Made by a program: the position numbers and the translations under genes. The notes under the pieces were generated by a model. The model was not told the DNA's origin and did no database searches. It was given only the letters and a program-made list of their open reading frames with translations. Positions 27,101 through 33,100 of a stretch of 64,000 bases of DNA are shown one piece after another. Source of the stretch: Anadara kagoshimensis (taxonomy: Eukaryota; Mollusca; Bivalvia; Arcoida; Arcidae); assembly GCA_021292105.1 (NCBI GenBank), contig CM037867.1, positions 15,266,928 through 15,330,927 of the forward strand, read 5' to 3'. Numbering within the stretch: position 1 is the stretch's first letter; every line of letters starts with the position of its first letter.

Positions 27101-30100
27101 AGATTTAGTAAGAAAAAAAATTCATTTCATTTGTTGCTGTACCATGTGATACCCCATAACGTTTGTGTGGAACCATTGGATATGGAATTACATGTATAAC
27201 ATGAATATAACGAACACACTTACAACGAATACATGGGTAGTACGAAGTCAAATATTGGGACTGGCCACTCCTCTATATAAGTCTATATGTAACAATTAAC
27301 GAAATGGCTTTATAACAAAGTTCAAAATAGAGTCCCCCGGGCTTCATTATAAACATGTTTTACTGTACATGTATATCAGTTCCTTCCTTCCCGAAAAAAC
27401 GACGTGTGGGGTGTTGATCACATGATACAGCGGTGGTATTCAGGTCTGGGATCAGCCCGAAACGGGGGATCGCTCGATCGGGGGACAATCAAAGGGAAGT
27501 AATTCTTGTGGGTGCACACGCGAGTACACAGAAGAGTTCCGATGATTGCGAGTAATACTACCTTATGTAAACATCCGGTAGATACTCGCGGTTGTCACTA
27601 AAGCTTTGTAAATCCTACAGACAACAGGTAAAAATGACAGACATATCGGCAGTGTTTTCCAATGATGACATGAAAGATTCAATAAAAGAAGAACAATTAA
27701 ATGAAGATTTTTAATTAAACACAAATTGATTCACTAGATTGCTAATTCAAATCTATAAATTTACTCAATTAAAAACGGTTAATACACTATTTTATCTTGT
27801 TTTTCGACATTCATTTTGTCAGTTTTCTTCCTTTTATGTTTTTTGTGTAAATGCTGAATAATTAGAAGAATTTTTGTATATAGTATAAACTGAGTTCGGA
27901 ATTTTAAGCAAGTCACTACAAAGCCAATTTGATGATATAATCAATCGCAATACTTATAATACTGTTTTTGTTTATTATTATTATTTTTTTATTATTAGTA
28001 AATATGATTATTTTGTTTGAAATAAAGAACAGGAGGCTAAATGACAAATCTTCTTCAGTTTAGAATAATAATGTTGGAACTACAAGCAGGATATAGATTT
28101 ACCCTACACACCCGACATTCCGATATATCATAGCTACATATACACGGGTAAAAACTGAAAAATCCAATTGCCACTAAAATTATAAAAGTATATTGTGGCA
28201 TTGGATTGAGAATTGAGACATATACATGTACTATTATTAGCTACATATTTACAAGCTTTTCACATGACCTTACAACAGAATACAAGTTCTGACACAACCT
28301 GGACATTTTATCCTGAACAATTACAAAATTCTTAAAAAAAAAACCATTTTGGTATTTAATGGGGGGGGGGGGGGGGGGGGCGAAATTCAGACAGAAAATG
28401 AAAAAAATATCTTTAAAGAGTTGGTTATCACACATCTGAACTAGGTAAGAAACGGTCCTATTAGCATTTCTATAACCGTAACTACGATGTATTTTTAACT
28501 GGAACATTTATAACCAGAAGCGCATTTTTAAGAGCTTATACCTTTTTTTTCGCACGACAGATTTTTTTTCCGCACGACAGATCTTCAGAAATATAAGTTT
28601 ACTGTAACTGTTCAAATTTTTAAGCCTCCCTACTGAGAAATGAATCCCCGCGGCTGTTTTTTATAAAAGATCACCAATTTTACTCGATTTTAAGCCTGTT
28701 TCTAGGCAAACAAATGAAATACGCATGTGCGATGTTATAGTCATAAAAACGCTTAGACGGTTTATCCCCCGATCAGGCGAGTTCGATTTATCCCCCGTTT
28801 CGGGCGGATCCCAGACCTGGTATTCACTTACTCCCAAAAAGAACGAAATTGAACTCCCACAAAATATTAAAAAATAATATGCTTACTTCATGTCATGAAA
28901 CAATAAGTATCAGAATTCATAGGCTATGATTTGATACTTTTCAATACATGTAAAAAGAAAATAGGATTCAGCCTTTGGCAAGTTTCTGGAGGTTTTTAGA
29001 TTTCATTTTTTTTACCAAACTTGTATCATTATATGTACATTTTATAATGTATGTCATGTCATATGTTCTGTAGTAGTGACATCATTATTTACATTTGACA
29101 AACAGAGATTCCCCAATGACATGGCAAGGAGTAATCCGACCAAAAGGGCATGCGAACTTAACTGCCAATGTTGTATCACTACAGTGTGGTGATACAAGAT
29201 TTTGTATCATACGTGTTCGATAAAACTTGTATTTCGTCAAATCGGGTAGAATCACTAGTCTAATGTTAAATAAAATGAATTCTCTATTTCTTTACAGCTC
29301 AATCTTCAGCAAACACCAACTTATCTCTGGCAAATGAGTCACAGTTTTTGTTGATATCTAGATCAAGTATAAAAGCCTTACAGAACAAAATGGCAGAGAA
29401 ACTAGAGGGAGAAGAATGTTTTGAAGGTGAATTATGTCTTTATACCCCAACTCCTGCCCCTAAAAGTTAAGGGAGCTATATAGGAATCACCTTGTCTGGT
29501 TGTCCATTCGTCTTTATACCCCAAACCCTGCCCCTACATGTTTAGGGAGCTACACAGGAACCACCTTCTCAGTTGTCCTTCCGTCCTTATACCCCAAACC
29601 CTGCCCCTACAAGTTTAGGGAGCTACATAGGAATCACCTTCCCTGGTTGTCCTTCCGTCTTGATACCCCAATACCTGCCCCTACAAGTTCAGGGAGCTAT
29701 ATAGGAATTAGCCCGAGATTTCTCTGGCCCGAAATTTTTTTTTTTTTTTTTTTATCAATTTCGGGCCAGAGATCGGGCTTCATTATTTTACATAACGTGA
29801 TGCCGTTGAAATCCTACGGCAGGGTAAGATTTAATTTGGCGGATATGTTCACTTTATTTTCACGGGCATTGGGTAATGAACCAGTCAGATCGCTTACCTG
29901 AACCTTTATTCACAAGAATCCATCGAAAAAACTACGTGGCAACTCCGTTTTATATCCATTCCAGCCATATAAATCCAACACTTGTGTATCTGAAAAGGGA
30001 GACTTTAACCCCGCGAGATCTCGCGTTATTTGAATATCATAACATAAAAAATGGCGAGATGATGAAGGATGTTTGGATTTATATGGCTGGAATGGATATA

Positions 30101-33100
30101 AAACGATTCTTGTGAATAAAGGTTCAGGTAAGCGATCTGACTGGTTCATTACCCAATGCCCGTGAAAATAAAGTGAACATATCCGCCAAATTAAATCTTA
30201 CCCTGCCGTAGGATTTCAACGGCATCACGTTATGTAAAATAATGAAGCCCGATATCTGGCCCGAAATTGATAAAAAAAAAAAAAAAAAATTTCGGGCCAG
30301 AGGAATCTCGGGCTATATAGGAATCACCTTGTCTGGTTGTCCATCTGTCTACCCCAAAATCATGTCCACCCCATATCTTCCATGACTATCTCTGTCTATG
30401 GATCGATTTTAATCAAACTTGGCACAAATGTAAACCAACATCAAATGATGTGCCACATACTAGATTTAGGTGTATAGGTCAAAGTTTAATGTCACAAAGT
30501 CAAATCTTAGACAAAACAATTCTGTAACGTTTTGGACAGTGGATATTTATCTCTCAAGAGACAGATCTAGTTATTTTTGTTTCCTCTACAGTCAACCCAG
30601 AACCTTCGATATCGCCATAATTAGTCAAGTTCCTGCACTTTTTTCTTTACATTTTTGTACAGCGTGAACAAAGTGAACCTGTACTTTGTCATCGCTTTCT
30701 TCCAAGATATCGAGCTTCTTTGCTATGAAATTATAAGATATGAGTACACCTGGAAATAGTGCACCTGATAAATGAGCGTGAAAGAAGTATATCTGTTTTA
30801 TCGTGAGATATGTATTCTGAGACGGGTAATGCATTTGGTTACATATGCACATTTGGAATAAATTTTCGGAATACATTTCAGAATCTAGTAAAATATTGCG
30901 ACGGGATGCATCTAATAATTTCTGCAATATGGCGAACTGATCTCATGTTTACAATAAAAAGTAGTTCGAGAAGTTTGCGTCCTACGATGTAAAATCATAA
31001 CTTTTTAAGAAATGAACAGCAACGGCAGGTTGTTTAATTAATTCTTCGTGAAATCTACGGAAATTTAAATTTATTTTGAAGGTTATGATAACGTATTTTA
31101 ATGTTTTGAGGCAATTGTGTCATATTTTAAAATGTTTATCTATTAGATTTTACTTTCGTGAAAGGGAGATAATTCGTACAGTGTTGTATGCAAATTTTAA
31201 ATACAGTCGTTTTACCAGTTCCGAACAGGGTTTCATATAAGCGCTACTGCAGACGTCATCCACAAGCAGAGGAAATAAAATTTATGTGGTGTAATAATAC
31301 AAATGTTTACTGATTCCAAAATATTGACACCTGTCCTCAAAAACACGTGGTAGTATGTTTTCTTGAAAAAAGCATTTCCGTGATCACGATTTGTTTACAT
31401 CGTTAAACTAGGTCACCAACAATCTGTCGTACATTTAGGAAGCGGTTGAAGAAACAGCAAATTGAGAAAGTTATTTTGCGATTCCTTTAATTGAACGGGA
31501 TTGAAATTTTAGATTATTCGGTAGTAAAAATTCGGAACTGGTAAAACAACTAAATGATCCAGTTATGCATACAACCGCTAGAATGTACCCCTCATAGCGA
31601 CGGTAGGATCTGCAAAACTCTACTTTCTCTCTATCCGAAATGACAAACGATCGGGTACAACTTTTTAAAATTTTAATTACCGATTGTCTTTTTCATATAT
31701 TTATGAAATTAATTTTTTCTACCATTTAATTCAGCAATACATGGTTTGGTACATAAAATTTGTTTCTTTTCCAAAAAAAAAAAAAAAACCCATCCGTCGG
31801 ACTATATGCATAGATCAACGACACCCCCCCCCCCCCCCCCCGAATTTTCGGTTATATTCTGTCTTGCCACAACACTATTTTCCCAAATACGCTGTACAGC
31901 AGCACGACAGTGCTATGTTTTATTACTACCTTCTGCCTGTTAGATTGGAAAAATCTGCCCTTTTTAATAGGACTTTTTGGATAAATAGTCTATACAGAAA
32001 ATCCTGCTTTAGGGACCACCTCTATTAGCAAAATTCAACTTATAAATTTTATTAAGAATTTTATCAAACAGAGCAACTTTATCTGCATTTAATAAAAGAT
32101 AAACTTTCTAAAAGTTCAAAAATTTTTTATTTCATTTCAGACATTGACAATCTGATTGGTCGTTTCCGTGGTAACCTGATTATTGGAGGCGGAGTATCAT
32201 TTGATGAAGATACATGGAACAGTTTACAGATAGGGGACAATAAGTTCATAGTATGTATTGTACATTCTTAATCTTATTAACCATGCAATTTCTATAAATG
32301 TCATTTATAATGCTAACAGAATGATGCATGCTAGCACATTATGATTAGTTTGATTTGCACTGCACTGGAAGTTATAGCACTATGAGCAACATATTTCTAG
32401 ACAGTTATATTTACATATCCCATTTCTTCATAAAATCTTATAAAATTTCATGGCTGGAATAGCCAATAAATGCTATCACACATATATGCATAAGTAAAAC
32501 ATGTGTGGTGTAACTTGATGGATTGTAATGGGGTTCGCCAATGTACTATGTGATACCTAATAAATTTCTGTGAAACAATTGTTTCCATTGGAGTTGAAAT
32601 CGTTTCAGTTAATGTTTTCCTGTGAAAATAACCTTACTCTGGGAAATTCGGATGTTAACGTTTTCCAAAATGTCCCACACAAACATTAAGAGGTATTGAT
32701 ATAAATGTGGTGTGCTGGTAAACTCCATTATGGATCCATTGTAAATATTTCCTTATAAAAATTTCTTTACTAATATGCTCTCACTCTTAGTTTCTTAGTT
32801 GATATCTGTGTCATCAGTACCCCTGTTCAAATAATGTCTTATTGTTATGAAATGAAAATAAATATTACTAAATGCCAAATGATGCATGTTTTATTCCTAA
32901 CACATGGTAGGAGTTGAGTTGAGTAATGGTGTTTAACATCCTAGTCAAGAATATCTCACTTATATCGAGATGTCACCAACTATTGGCAAAGGTGCAAAAT
33001 TTTCGTTCTGCCTTGCACTGATGGCATTATACAGCAGGGGTCTTTATCATAGGACTTTCTTTATTTTAGAGTCCCATGCAAAAGAACCGTGACTTTCATT

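Noticed and set aside
27634..27714. Short [23 protein letters not shown] as transposase
   Set aside because: 26 residues only; no catalytic motif; listed as interior of the hAT-like element.
29876..30149. Two 79-aa ORFs on opposite strands both starting [15 protein letters not shown]
   Set aside because: They are the two arms of the foldback element read in opposite directions; no independent coding signal.
30470..31020. A possible first exon of a nested gene (ATGAGATCAG on the - strand near 30940)
   Set aside because: No convincing donor in phase with the ORF at 30625-30927.
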